A DNA stretch of 9,245 nt. Origin: Actinomycetota bacterium. GTDB taxonomy: Bacteria; Actinomycetota; Thermoleophilia; Gaiellales; Gaiellaceae. Under the pieces are notes generated by a model, which saw only the letters and a list, made by a program, of their open reading frames with translations, did not search any database and was not told the DNA's origin. Position 1 is the stretch's first letter. Every line of letters starts with the position of its first letter. The stretch covers positions 1 to 9,245 of the forward strand of contig VAXD01000075.1 in NCBI GenBank assembly GCA_005884155.1. Reading direction: 5' to 3'. Shown in pieces: positions 1-5,950 of the stretch. Both the position numbers and the translations under genes were made by a program.

Positions 1-404
1 AGAACTGCAACGTCTACAACGACGGCGCCTTCGACACCGTTCGCGACCAGAAGGAGAACCGGATCGTGCTCGAGCAGGGCAAGCCGATCCGCTTCGGCGC
101 GGAGAGCGAGCGGGGCGTGCGGCTGCGCGAGGACGCCTCGGCCGAGATCGTCGATGTCGCGGACGTGGGCGAGGACGCACTGCTCGTGCATGACGAGGCT
201 GCGCCGACACCGTCGCTGGCCGCGGCGATCGCGCGCCTCTCACACACGCCGCACGGGCCGACCCCGATCGGCGTCTTCCGCGACGTCGAGCGGCCGGTAT
301 ACGACCGCCTGATGGAAGAACAGCTCGAGCGCGCCGTCGCCGATCAGGGCGAGGGCGATCTCGCGGGTCTGCTGCACGCCGGCGACACCTGGACGATCGA
401 CTGA
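1..404 (+). CDS. korB: 2-oxoacid:ferredoxin oxidoreductase beta subunit, C-terminal part (partial)
   Basis: This is the last 133 residues of a protein that begins outside the window; the frame is open from base 3 to the TGA at 402-404. It opens with NCNVYNDGAF, which matches the conserved segment of KorB-type beta subunits that follows the thiamine-diphosphate-binding core, and continues with the usual tail containing GVFRDVERPVYDRLM. In the family, the beta subunit carries thiamine diphosphate and a 4Fe-4S cluster. With the alpha subunit it oxidatively decarboxylates 2-oxoglutarate (or a related 2-oxoacid) to the acyl-CoA, passing electrons to ferredoxin in the cytoplasm. The cofactor-binding residues lie upstream, so I cannot check them. 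The alpha subunit would be expected just upstream. 2-Oxoglutarate is the likeliest substrate from resemblance to actinobacterial KorB, but pyruvate or another 2-oxoacid is not excluded. Confidence 0.85.
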   Translation, partial: NCNVYNDGAFDTVRDQKENRIVLEQGKPIRFGAESERGVRLREDASAEIVDVADVGEDALLVHDEAAPTPSLAAAIARLSHTPHGPTPIGVFRDVERPVYDRLMEEQLERAVADQGEGDLAGLLHAGDTWTID

Positions 405-421
405 GTCAAGCGTCCGGGCCG

Positions 422-1273
422 ATGCCGCAGGCCCGCGGGCTTCGTTTCCGGGACTGGAAGACGCACTGCGTCGTCTTCGGCGACGGCGAAGTGCCGGGCC
501 GGCTGCCGCTGCTCTGTTTGCACGGCGGGCCGGGCGGGACGCACTTGCCGCTCGAAGGGCTCGGGCAGCTTTCGGAGCAGGGACGGCGCGTCGTCTACTA
601 CGACCAGCTCGGGAGCGGGGATTCCGACCGCCCGGACGATCCCTCGCTCTGGACGGTCGAGACCTACGTCGAGCAGCTCCGGTCGGTGCGCGACGGGCTC
701 GGGCTCGACGAGGTCCACCTCTTCGGCACCTCCTGGGGCGGGATGCTCGCGCTCGAGTATGCGTTCACCGAGCCGCCGGGCCTGAAAAGCCTGATCCTCA
801 ACTCGACCCCGACGAGCGCGCCGCGCTGGGCCGAGGAGGGGCACCGCCTGCTCGCGACTCTGCCGGCCGGGCTCGATGAGAAGCAGGCCGAGGAGGAGTT
901 CAAGCGGCGCTATATCTGCCGTCTCGACCCCGAGCCGGAGGTCCTCGCGCGCGCCCGCGCGAAGTTCGGCACCGAGGTCTACGAGGCGATGTGGGGGCCG
1001 AACGAGTTCACGGCCACCGGCACGCTCAAGGACTGGGACGTGATCGGTCGGCTCGGCGGAATCGACGTCCCCACGCTGATCACGTCCGGTCGCCACGACG
1101 AGTGCACGCCCAAGCTCGTGGAGCCGTTGCACGAGGGCATCTCCGGCTCGGAGTGGGTGCTCTTCGAGGAGAGCGCGCACATGCCGTACCTCGAGGAGCC
1201 GGAGCGCTTCCTCGAGGTCGTCGGCGGCTTCCTCGACCGCGTCGAGGGTTTGCGGCCTCCTCCGCCCGGCTAA
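422..1273 (+). CDS. pip: Proline iminopeptidase-family alpha/beta hydrolase (S33)
   Basis: This 283-residue protein has the complete catalytic layout of the proline iminopeptidase family. The oxyanion-hole motif HGGPGG is at 34-39, YDQLGSGDSDRP at 60-71, the nucleophile elbow GTSWGG at 102-107 (Ser104), the acid Asp226 in GRHDE and the base His253 in SAHMPYLEEP. The lid domain lies about 130-205. Family members remove N-terminal proline or hydrolyse small amino-acid amides and esters, so the substrate is uncertain. No signal peptide is visible, so it is probably cytoplasmic. It starts with ATG 17 bp after the korB stop, without a convincing Shine-Dalgarno sequence, and probably depends on upstream translation. 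The PASTA gene follows after 12 bp. Length is normal for the family, although the segment between nucleophile and acid is compact. Confidence 0.85.
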   Translation: MPQARGLRFRDWKTHCVVFGDGEVPGRLPLLCLHGGPGGTHLPLEGLGQLSEQGRRVVYYDQLGSGDSDRPDDPSLWTVETYVEQLRSVRDGLGLDEVHLFGTSWGGMLALEYAFTEPPGLKSLILNSTPTSAPRWAEEGHRLLATLPAGLDEKQAEEEFKRRYICRLDPEPEVLARARAKFGTEVYEAMWGPNEFTATGTLKDWDVIGRLGGIDVPTLITSGRHDECTPKLVEPLHEGISGSEWVLFEESAHMPYLEEPERFLEVVGGFLDRVEGLRPPPPG

Positions 1274-1285
1274 GTCTCTCGGGAA

Positions 1286-2578
1286 ATGAGGATGCCCCGT
1301 TTCCGGCGGGGGGCGGCACCGCGCAGGAGAGCCGCCTCCGAGGCCGAGACGATCGTCCAAGGCGGGCCGCCGGTGGTCGAGGAAGAGGTCGTCCCCGGGC
1401 CTCCGCCTCCGCCTCCGCGCCCGCTGATCTGGCCGTGGCTGCTCGTGTTGCTCATCCTGGTCGCCGGGGGGTTGATCGCCCTCTGGCTCCTCACGCGAGA
1501 CGACAACCATCACGGTGCCGCGACCGTGCGGGTGCCCGACGTCGTCAACAGCACGCAGAGCGAGGCCGTCGGGCGGCTCGGGCAACGCGGGCTCGTCGCG
1601 CGGATCGTGACCAGGCCGAGCGCCGCTCCGACCGGGACTGTTTTCGGCGAGAAGCCCTCCGCGGGCACGCGTGTCTCGAGGGGCTCGATGGTCACGCTGT
1701 CGGTCTCGTCGACTGCCGCGGTGACCGTCCCCAAGGTCACCGGCTTGCAGGCTGCAGACGCGGTCGCGTCCCTGCGGGGGCGAGGCTTTTCGTCCCAGAC
1801 GTCGACGGTGGTCTCCACCAAGCCTCCGGGCACCGTGCTGTCTCAGGACCCGAATGCGGGCGTCCAAGTGTCCCGGGGATCGGTCGTGTCGCTGCGCATC
1901 TCGCGCGGAAAGGTCAAGGTCCCGAATGTCGTCGGTCAGAGCCGCCCGAACGCAGTCGCCACGATCCGCGGCGCCGGGCTCGTCCCGAAGACCGTGCAGG
2001 TGCCTTCATCGCGGCCGAAGGGAATCGTCGTCGCGCAGGCCCCGAGCGCCGGCATTCGCGTGGCGCCAGGCTCGGCCGTGCGGTTGAACGTCTCCCGCGG
2101 AGCGTCGGCGACCGGCGCGCCACCACCGCGGCCACCACCGCCACCGCCACCACCACCGGCGAACGCCACGATCCCTGACGTGACGGGCATGAGCCAGGCG
2201 GCCGCGCAGCGGAGGCTGAACGCATCGGGCTTCAAAGCCGGCGTGGTCTACGTCTCGTCGAGCCAGCCTCAGGAGACGGTCGTCGCCCAGTCGCCGAATG
2301 CGGGGGCGACCGCCACGCGCGGAACCCGCATCCAGCTCAACGCGTCACTCGGGCCGAACCCGGCCGCTCAGCAGACGGTGCCGAACGTCGTTGGCATGGC
2401 GGCGGCGCAGGCGAGGGCGCGCCTACGGTCGGCGGGCCTCAAGGTTCAGCAGCTCACGCGGGCGGTGAAGAAGGTGAGTCAGGCCGGGAAGATCGTCGAC
2501 GAGCAGCCGAGCGGGGGACGGCGGGTGCCGAGCGGCTCGACGGTGACGATCTACGCGGGCCGGTTGACGACGAGCTAG
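1286..2578 (+). CDS. Membrane-anchored protein with five PASTA domains, no kinase domain
   Basis: This 430-residue protein starts with a short basic, then acidic and Pro-rich tail (1-48, with six prolines at 39-44). One transmembrane helix follows at about 49-69 (WPWLLVLLILVAGGLIALWL). Five PASTA repeats come next, near 81-141, 146-207, 210-271, 294-355 and 364-427. Each begins with a VPxVxG-like strand (VPDVVN, VPKVTG, VPNVVG, IPDVTG, VPNVVG) and carries the QxPxAG-type turn. A 13-residue proline-rich hinge (279-291) separates repeats 3 and 4. PASTA domains normally form the extracellular part of PknB/Stk1-type kinases or the end of some penicillin-binding proteins, where they bind muropeptides or beta-lactams. 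Here no kinase or transpeptidase is present and the upstream DNA is the hydrolase gene. I infer a cell-wall sensor or septal scaffold with N-in topology. A second ATG at 1292 is equally possible. No strong ribosome site is seen. Confidence 0.85.
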   Translation: MRMPRFRRGAAPRRRAASEAETIVQGGPPVVEEEVVPGPPPPPPRPLIWPWLLVLLILVAGGLIALWLLTRDDNHHGAATVRVPDVVNSTQSEAVGRLGQRGLVARIVTRPSAAPTGTVFGEKPSAGTRVSRGSMVTLSVSSTAAVTVPKVTGLQAADAVASLRGRGFSSQTSTVVSTKPPGTVLSQDPNAGVQVSRGSVVSLRISRGKVKVPNVVGQSRPNAVATIRGAGLVPKTVQVPSSRPKGIVVAQAPSAGIRVAPGSAVRLNVSRGASATGAPPPRPPPPPPPPPANATIPDVTGMSQAAAQRRLNASGFKAGVVYVSSSQPQETVVAQSPNAGATATRGTRIQLNASLGPNPAAQQTVPNVVGMAAAQARARLRSAGLKVQQLTRAVKKVSQAGKIVDEQPSGGRRVPSGSTVTIYAGRLTTS

Positions 2579-3483
2579 GCGTCGATGACGTCGACCGAGA
2601 CGATCAGGTCCGGCCGGATGAAGCGGCCGGCGTAGAAGGGCCACGAGCCGTTCGCGTTGGCGAACTGCTCGATCACTTCCTGCGCGCCTTCCATGGCGGT
2701 CCCGAAGTCGTTGAAGACGCCGACGTCGATCCCGTCGCCGTCCGTCAGCCGGACGACGACGCGGTACGCGCCGCGCGAGTGGCCGATCGTCCCGAGCAGC
2801 GGCTGCTCGACCGGCGCCGGCGGAGCCGGATCGGCGAGAGGCGCGGGCGGGAACGGATCGATCACCGGCAGCTCGGCCGGCAGATCTGCCGGGGCCTCGG
2901 CCGGAAGCTCGGCCGCGGGGGGCGGCTCGGCCGGAGTGGGCTCGGGCGGTGTCAGCACGACCGGCTGGAGCTCGGGCAGCTGCGTCGGCACCGGCTCGGG
3001 CTCCGGAGCCGGCTCGGGGGCTGGGGGAGGAGTCGGAGGAAAGTTGACCGGGATGAGCGGCGTCGGCTCAGGCACGGGCTCGGGGGCCACGGCCGGAATC
3101 TCGGGCTGAGGCTCGGGCGGCGCCATCGACGGCAGCGGATCGGCCTGAGGCGCCGGTGCCTCGAGCACTGCCGGCTCGGGCTCGACCGCGGGGACCGGCT
3201 CGGGCTCGACCGCGGGGAGCGGCTCGGGCTCGGCCTGGGGGGCTGCAGGGGCCGGCTCGGCCGGCGCCGGAGCCATCAGGGGCTCGAAGGCCGGCGCGGG
3301 AGCAACAGGCTCGGTCGCCGGAGCCTCGGGCGGCCGCAAGGCCGGAGGGAAGTCGGGGACGTCCGGCTGTGGGGCCGGCTCCGGGTTGAGTGAAGCCGAG
3401 GCACGCACGACCGGCGGGCTCAGCGGAGGCTCGAGCGAGAGTCCGATTCCCGCTGTGATCTCGTGCGTCCCTAGTGCTGACAT
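2575..3483 (-). CDS. Pro/Glu/Ala-rich protein with conserved-looking C-terminal domain, function unknown
   Basis: From the ATG at 3483 this encodes 302 residues. I chose that start because AAGGAAAGGGG lies just upstream, the best ribosome site in the window. Residues 1-33 are ordinary. About 34-225 is a low-complexity stretch of PEP, PAP and VEPEP units with almost no aromatic residues, probably an extended polyproline-type rod. The last ~70 residues look folded: YRVVVRLTDGDGIDVGVF, an amphipathic helix (GTAMEGAQEVIEQFANA), WPFYAGRFIRP, and a strand LIVSVDVID. I do not recognise a named family for this domain. No signal peptide or membrane helix is visible, so location is uncertain. The frame stays open upstream to an ATG at 3690 (371 residues), and part of that extension has coding-like codon use. 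The stop codon interlocks with that of the PASTA gene. A frame-consistent 24-bp tandem repeat lies inside. Confidence 0.75.
   Translation of the reverse strand: MSALGTHEITAGIGLSLEPPLSPPVVRASASLNPEPAPQPDVPDFPPALRPPEAPATEPVAPAPAFEPLMAPAPAEPAPAAPQAEPEPLPAVEPEPVPAVEPEPAVLEAPAPQADPLPSMAPPEPQPEIPAVAPEPVPEPTPLIPVNFPPTPPPAPEPAPEPEPVPTQLPELQPVVLTPPEPTPAEPPPAAELPAEAPADLPAELPVIDPFPPAPLADPAPPAPVEQPLLGTIGHSRGAYRVVVRLTDGDGIDVGVFNDFGTAMEGAQEVIEQFANANGSWPFYAGRFIRPDLIVSVDVIDA
3172..3232 (-). repeat. 24-bp tandem repeat in the Pro-rich gene, about 2.5 copies
   Basis: Units at 3172-3195 and 3196-3219 are identical except for the last base, and the first 13 bases of a third copy follow (3220-3232). Each unit encodes eight residues of the VEPEPVPA type, so copy-number change would keep the frame. 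This is a sign of recent slippage growth of the rod. Confidence 0.85.
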
Positions 3484-3690
3484 GTTCCCCTTTCCTTTGG
3501 TCTCTCGAGGGTCGCGCAGGAGCTTGCGCGCGCGCTCTGCCAGCTCCGGATCCACGAGCATGAGCTCGGGGGAGAGGCGCCGTACGAGGGATGTTCGATC
3601 GATGAGACCAATTCGCCGCAGTTTGTGTGTGTAGCCGCGCGGGAGTGATCCCGCAGACGCAGTATCGGTGGGCCGCTCACAAGCTGGCAT
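3484..3690 (-). other. In-frame open extension and leader upstream of the Pro-rich gene
   Basis: The Pro-rich frame has no stop between 3690 (ATG) and 3483. The translated extension ends in LSPELMLVDPELAERARKLL, which looks like a real helical segment. Codons over roughly 3512-3583 have almost exclusively G or C in third position, while those at about 3584-3631 do not. A further in-frame ATG lies at 3561 but lacks a ribosome site. A short hairpin (GCGGGA-GTGA-TCCCGC, 3639-3654) lies near the upstream end. The stretch may be a 5' leader with promoter, or the N-terminus of a longer protein. I found no convincing promoter boxes. Confidence 0.45.
3487..3497 (-). promoter_or_regulatory. Strong Shine-Dalgarno sequence for the Pro-rich gene
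   Basis: On the minus strand the sequence reads AAGGAAAGGGG, then AAC, then ATG (3483). It contains overlapping matches to the 16S anti-Shine-Dalgarno sequence and is the main reason for preferring the 3483 start over the longer open frame. Confidence 0.7.
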
Positions 3691-3707
3691 GCCGCATTTG
3701 GGGGATT

Positions 3708-3734
3708 GGCGGGCGGCCGCGGAAGCCGCCCGCC
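3708..3734 (-). terminator. GC-rich hairpin after the collagen-like/lamin-tail gene
   Basis: GGCGGGCGGC at 3708-3717 and GCCGCCCGCC at 3725-3734 are perfect 10-bp inverted arms around a 7-base loop. The hairpin begins 10 bp past the stop codon of the minus-strand gene ending at 3745, the expected position for a terminator. On the minus strand only AATCCCCC follows, so the U-tract is missing. Such U-poor hairpins are frequent in high-GC Actinomycetota, but termination is inferred. Confidence 0.6.
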
Positions 3735-3744
3735 TGGCCGTTTC

Positions 3745-4707
3745 TCAGTGGTTGACGGCTCGCGGAGACGGGCTCGCCGAGACGGTGAAGTCGGCTGAGT
3801 TGTCGTCTGTGTTATGGCCGTCCGGGAGCCGGACGTCGCTGTTTCCGGGGCTCGGCGCCGCGGGAGGGGCCGGCGCCGGATGCCCACGGACGAACGCGTT
3901 CGTGGCGTCGCCGTAGCCCAGCGAGTCGACGATCGAGCCGTTCGCGTCGCGCAGGGCGAGCCCACCGCCGGTCGCGGCGAGCGACGCCGTGAATGTCTGA
4001 TCCGCCGCGGGCGGTCCCGCGTAGTCGCGTCCGCCGAACAGGTAGAAGCCGCCCGGCGCGAGCATCGTTCCGGACGGGATCGTCCCGAGCCCGACGTCAC
4101 TGGTCCCCGCTGAAGAGCGGTACACGAGCCGATAGCCGCCGAGGTCGGCCGCGGCCGTGCCGCCGTTGTAGAGCTCGACGAACTCGTTCTGAGCCGAGCC
4201 GGTCATGCCGGTCATGAACTCGTTCACGCGCAGGTCGGCCGAGCCGCCGTGAGCGACGGCACAGACGATCGACGCCACGCCGTCGGACGCGCCATACGAG
4301 ATCGAGAGCGTGCCCGTCCCGGCGGGGGCGTGGCACGCCGAGCCGTTCAGCCCGTCGAGGGTCGTCAGCTGCGGTCCCGCGGGGCCCGTGGGGCCGCGCG
4401 CGCCGGCCGGGCCCTCAGGCCCTGCGGCCCCGGTCGCACCGGGAGCGCCCGCAGGCCCAGGCGGGCCGTCCACGCCCGCGGCTCCGGTCGGTCCAGGCGG
4501 CCCGGCCGGGCCCTGGATGTTCCAGGCCAACGCCTGCTCGCCACGCCGGCAGGCGTTCGGGCCGGCGACCACCCGTACACGTCCGGTCTTCCGTTGAACG
4601 CAGGCGTTGACCACGCCGCTGTGACGCCGGTGCCCGGACGTGTGGGCGGCAAGGGCGGCGCCCCCGGCGAGTGCCAGGGCGAGCGCGCCGAACAGCACGA
4701 TTCGCAT
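3745..4707 (-). CDS. Secreted collagen-like protein with lamin-tail (LTD) domain
   Basis: This 320-residue protein begins with a signal peptide (MRIVLFGALALALAGGAALAA, about 1-21). A short Cys-containing module follows (Cys36 and Cys53, ending ACRRGEQALAWNIQ). Next come 16 uninterrupted Gly-X-Y triplets (66-113), and then a module with LDGLNGSAC and a second cysteine (Cys125 and Cys149, a likely disulfide). The rest (about 157-320) has the lamin-tail pattern: LRVNEFMTG, NEFVELYNGG, DLGGYRLVYR, LAPGGFYLFGG, GGLALRDANGSIVDSLGYGD. LTD domains form immunoglobulin-like folds in exported bacterial proteins, and bacterial Gly-X-Y tracts can form triple helices. I infer an exported, possibly trimeric surface or matrix protein. 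No sortase or other anchor is seen. The ATG at 4707 follows a good ribosome site by 7 bases. The gene lies 98 bp after uppP and is followed by a hairpin. Confidence 0.85.
   Translation of the reverse strand: MRIVLFGALALALAGGAALAAHTSGHRRHSGVVNACVQRKTGRVRVVAGPNACRRGEQALAWNIQGPAGPPGPTGAAGVDGPPGPAGAPGATGAAGPEGPAGARGPTGPAGPQLTTLDGLNGSACHAPAGTGTLSISYGASDGVASIVCAVAHGGSADLRVNEFMTGMTGSAQNEFVELYNGGTAAADLGGYRLVYRSSAGTSDVGLGTIPSGTMLAPGGFYLFGGRDYAGPPAADQTFTASLAATGGGLALRDANGSIVDSLGYGDATNAFVRGHPAPAPPAAPSPGNSDVRLPDGHNTDDNSADFTVSASPSPRAVNH
4369..4512 (-). repeat. Collagen-like Gly-X-Y coding repeat (16 triplets)
   Basis: This segment codes for residues 66-113 of the lamin-tail protein, with glycine at every third position. 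Pro or Ala fill most X and Y positions, and a few charged residues occur (Asp80, Glu98, Arg104). The 9-bp periodicity makes it prone to slippage. There is no interruption of the triplet phase. Confidence 0.9.
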
Positions 4708-4714
4708 CGCAAAG

Positions 4715-4721
4715 CTCCTCT
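4715..4721 (-). promoter_or_regulatory. Shine-Dalgarno sequence of the lamin-tail gene
   Basis: AGAGGAG on the minus strand, 7 bases before the ATG at 4707, fixes this start. It also suggests translation independent of uppP upstream. Confidence 0.7.
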
Positions 4722-4773
4722 CGTCGATTGCAGCCAGTGGTAGCGGCCGCCATGAGGGGAAGCCAGGGCACGC

Positions 4774-4787
4774 GCGCCTTCCGGCGC
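4774..4787 (-). terminator. Small hairpin downstream of uppP, weak terminator candidate
   Basis: On the minus strand GCGCC-GGAA-GGCGC forms a 5-bp GC stem closed by a GNRA-type tetraloop, 18 bases after the uppP stop. There is no U-tract and the stem is short. It may pause polymerase or shape mRNA ends between uppP and the lamin-tail gene, but chance formation in such GC-rich DNA is quite possible. Confidence 0.25.
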
Positions 4788-4805
4788 ACCTTCGTCACAC
4801 GGTCG

Positions 4806-5678
4806 TTACGAAACCCAGAAGTAGATCGACGCGCCGAGCCCGGCGAGCACGCAGTAGATCGCGAACGGGATGAGCGTCTTCGTCTCGAAGTACCGCATCA
4901 GAAAACGCACTGCGAGGTACGCCGTCAGCGCGGAGCACAACGCGCCGACGAGCGCTTGGCCGCGCACCCCGTTCCCGTGAGAACCGGCCAGCTCGGGCAG
5001 CTTCAGGATCGCCGCCGCCCCGATGATCGGCGTCGCGAGCAGGAAGGCGAACCGCGCCGCGTCCTTGTTCGAGAGGCCCATCAAGAGGCCGCCGCCCATC
5101 GTCGCGCCCGAGCGCGAAAAGCCCGGGATCAACGCCAGCGCCTGCGCCGCGCCGATCCCGAAGGCGCCGCCAAACGTGGTCTGCTTCGCAATCCGCGCGT
5201 CGTCGTCCTCCTCCACCTGCGGCGCCCGCCGGCGCAGGAGCTCGGCGCCGTAGAGCATGAAGCCGTTCAGCATCAGAAAGAACGCTGCCGACTTCGGCGA
5301 CGCGAAGACGTGGCGGAGCTTGTTCTCGAGCAGGAGCCCGAGAATTCCCGCCGGGATTGTCCCAACCACAAGCAGCCACGCGAGCTTCGCGTCCGTGTCT
5401 GCCGGATCGATCCCGCGGTCGCGCAAGCTTCGCCCGAGCCCCTTCACGATTCGCACCCAGTCGGCCCAGAAGAAGCCGAGCAGGACGAGCGCCGTCGCCA
5501 GGTGCGTCGCGACGAGGAAGGTGATGAAGTACGGGTCGTTCTGGTGGATGTTCCAGCCGAGCAGGCTCGGCAGGATCACGCTGTGGCCCAGGCTCGAGAC
5601 CGGAAAGAGCTCCGACACGCCCTGAAGCAGCCCGAGGACAATCGCCTGCCCGTACGAGATGAGCGACGCGAGCGCCAC
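4806..5678 (-). CDS. uppP: Undecaprenyl-diphosphatase (UppP/BacA family)
   Basis: This 290-residue polytopic membrane protein dephosphorylates undecaprenyl diphosphate to the monophosphate carrier used for peptidoglycan and other wall polymers; the family also confers bacitracin tolerance. Both signature motifs are present. QGVSELFPVSSLGH (19-32) gives Glu23, Ser29 and His32, equivalent to Glu21, Ser27 and His30 of E. coli BacA. PGFSRSGAT (185-193) gives the catalytic Arg189. Gln19 replaces the first Glu of the E. coli motif, as is common in actinobacterial members. The acidic loop at 155-160 (VEEDDD) separates the two halves. The start is GTG at 5678, immediately after the TGA of the upstream small gene, which suggests translational coupling. 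Length is normal for the family. Confidence 0.93.
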   Translation of the reverse strand: MALASLISYGQAIVLGLLQGVSELFPVSSLGHSVILPSLLGWNIHQNDPYFITFLVATHLATALVLLGFFWADWVRIVKGLGRSLRDRGIDPADTDAKLAWLLVVGTIPAGILGLLLENKLRHVFASPKSAAFFLMLNGFMLYGAELLRRRAPQVEEDDDARIAKQTTFGGAFGIGAAQALALIPGFSRSGATMGGGLLMGLSNKDAARFAFLLATPIIGAAAILKLPELAGSHGNGVRGQALVGALCSALTAYLAVRFLMRYFETKTLIPFAIYCVLAGLGASIYFWVS

Positions 5679-5921
5679 TCAGTCCGCGGGCTGTGCGCGC
5701 TTGGGCCCGCTCTGGAACCAGGCGAAGACGAGCAGGGCGAGCCCGACGAGCAGCGAGGCGATCCCGTGCTTCACGTGGTGGTGTCCCGAGCCGGATTCGT
5801 GCCCTGGGAGCCAGGACGGCAGCGACTTCGCGGGCTCGATCCAGTAGACGAACGCCAGCACGATCAAGGCGATCCCGAGGATGGTGGCGACGATGATGAC
5901 GGGCCGGCTGTTCAGGCGCAC
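5679..5921 (-). CDS. Small two-helix membrane protein with His-rich loop, function unknown
   Basis: This 80-residue protein reads from a GTG at 5921. One hydrophobic helix spans about 8-28 and a second about 53-70. Between them is a loop with PSWLPGHESGSGHHHVKHGI, containing five histidines (41, 47, 48, 49, 52). Basic residues at both ends (Arg2, Arg6; Lys74, Arg75) predict both termini in the cytoplasm and the His-rich loop outside. The stop abuts the uppP start and the gene begins 17 bp after the mannosyltransferase stop, so it is almost certainly translated with them. I do not recognise a named family. Its job may relate to UppP or to metal binding, both speculative. The frame stays open upstream inside the mannosyltransferase gene, but that part is Arg/Ala/Pro-rich shadow sequence. 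No clear ribosome site precedes the GTG. Confidence 0.75.
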   Translation of the reverse strand: MRLNSRPVIIVATILGIALIVLAFVYWIEPAKSLPSWLPGHESGSGHHHVKHGIASLLVGLALLVFAWFQSGPKRAQPAD

Positions 5922-5932
5922 GCCGCGGGACG

Positions 5933-5950
5933 ATACCGCTAGAGCGGTAT
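5933..5950. repeat. Near-perfect 18-bp palindrome over the mannosyltransferase stop codon
   Basis: ATACCGCT (5933-5940) and AGCGGTAT (5943-5950) are perfect 8-bp inverted arms with a 2-base centre. It covers the TAG stop of the mannosyltransferase gene and ends 11 bp before the next GTG start. As RNA it would form a 6-bp stem with a 6-base loop; as DNA it could be a dimer-type binding site. Function is unknown. Confidence 0.6.

Noticed and set aside
1274..1330. Possible frameshifted or deleted kinase domain before the PASTA repeats
   Set aside because: The upstream DNA is the intact hydrolase gene ending at 1273, with no kinase motifs in any frame.
344..1867. 507-residue open frame on the minus strand opposite korB, the hydrolase and the PASTA gene
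   Set aside because: It is Arg/Gly/Pro-rich with no recognisable domain, and is an antisense shadow of three well-supported genes in high-GC DNA.
991..2178. 395-residue plus-strand frame overlapping the hydrolase and PASTA genes
   Set aside because: Composition is dominated by Arg, Ala and Gly, and it conflicts with two genes that have clear motifs.
5580..5624. Gln instead of the first catalytic-region Glu in UppP as a possible inactive variant
   Set aside because: This substitution is frequent in actinobacterial UppP, and the other key residues (Glu23, Ser29, His32, Arg189) are present.
4671..5942. 423-residue plus-strand frame opposite uppP
   Set aside because: It is a charged, low-information antisense shadow of uppP and the small membrane gene.
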